The position numbers and the translations under genes are program-made. A stretch of 6,022 nucleotides of DNA from Pseudomonadaceae bacterium (lineage in GTDB: Bacteria > Pseudomonadota > Alphaproteobacteria > UBA2136 > UBA6156). Below the pieces are notes generated by a model. The model was not told the origin of the DNA and searched no databases. It saw nothing but the letters and a program-made list of their open reading frames with translations. Shown here piece after piece: positions 5,948-6,022 of this stretch. The stretch is taken from positions 1 to 6,022 of the forward strand of contig CANHVX010000063.1 of the NCBI GenBank assembly GCA_947464215.1, written 5' to 3'. The stretch's first letter is position 1; the number at the start of each line of letters is the position of its first letter.

Positions 5948-6022
5948 CCATCAACCGCGCAGCGCAGCCGCCCAAGGTTCCTTTTGTCATTCCCGAAGCA
6001 TGGTTTGCTTGGCACGCGGAAC
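5948..6022 (+). repeat. 75-base direct repeat, copy 2, reaching the window edge
   Basis: This copy matches 5675-5749 at 72 of 75 positions and starts 273 bases after it. The match continues to the last base of the window, so the true repeat may be longer and should continue into the right half of the palindrome seen after copy 1. Confidence 0.9.

Larger units (their letters stand above)
5386..6022. other. Gene-free, repeat-rich intergenic region after traC
   Basis: I see no credible gene in these 637 bases. The open frames present are short, low in complexity and run through repeats. The stretch is built of dispersed palindromic elements and their decayed pieces, C-rich spacers with recurring GCAGCCCC and GAAGCCCC words, and a short tandem array. 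It separates traC from whatever follows, so the next F-type genes (such as traW, traU and trbC in F) are not directly adjacent. No tRNA, attachment site or clear promoter was recognised. Confidence 0.8.

Noticed and set aside
5833..6015. Minus-strand open frame of 60 codons with Gly/Ile/Leu/Trp repeats that looks like a membrane peptide
   Set aside because: The hydrophobic pattern comes from reading the CCCAATAA octamer array in reverse, a known kind of false gene.

Overview
The window holds part of an F-type (Tra) type IV secretion / conjugation gene cluster, all on the + strand, followed by a gene-free, repeat-rich intergenic stretch. The three genes that can be named are traB (803-2239), traV (2253-2744) and traC (2776-5385), in the relative order of F-like transfer regions. 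An unrecognised open frame (17-793) ends 9 bases before traB, where traK sits in the F plasmid. Gaps between genes are 9, 13 and 31 bases, so the four frames look like one transcription unit that probably begins upstream of the window. No promoter is evident inside it.

The proteins are expected to act together. TraB is the inner-membrane-anchored, VirB10-like scaffold that crosses the periplasm. TraV is the outer-membrane lipoprotein that, with TraK in F, forms the outer core around the TraB C-terminal domain. TraC is the cytoplasmic VirB4-class ATPase that powers pilus assembly. TraB has the usual family length and motif order. TraV and TraC are recognisable but diverged at positions often conserved in F: TraV lacks the extra cysteines after its lipobox, and TraC has DEMI after Walker B where F TraC has DEGW.

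From 5386 to the right edge (637 bases) I find no credible gene. The stretch holds dispersed palindromic repeats: four copies or partial copies of a GTCATTGCGAG...GCAATC element, two 75-base near-identical direct copies of a block containing GTCATTCCCGAAGCA, a nested inverted repeat built from one of those blocks, and a short 8-base tandem array. Such elements are typically chromosomal, so the Tra genes are more likely integrated in a chromosome than on a small plasmid; this is inference.

The organism is a Gram-negative bacterium with GC-rich coding sequence. The repeat style and diverged Tra proteins are reminiscent of Alphaproteobacteria, including symbiont or predatory lineages, but the sequence alone does not settle this. 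I do not see a clearly new system; the main points of interest are the unknown gene in the traK position, the diverged TraC and TraV, and the repeat cluster behind traC.
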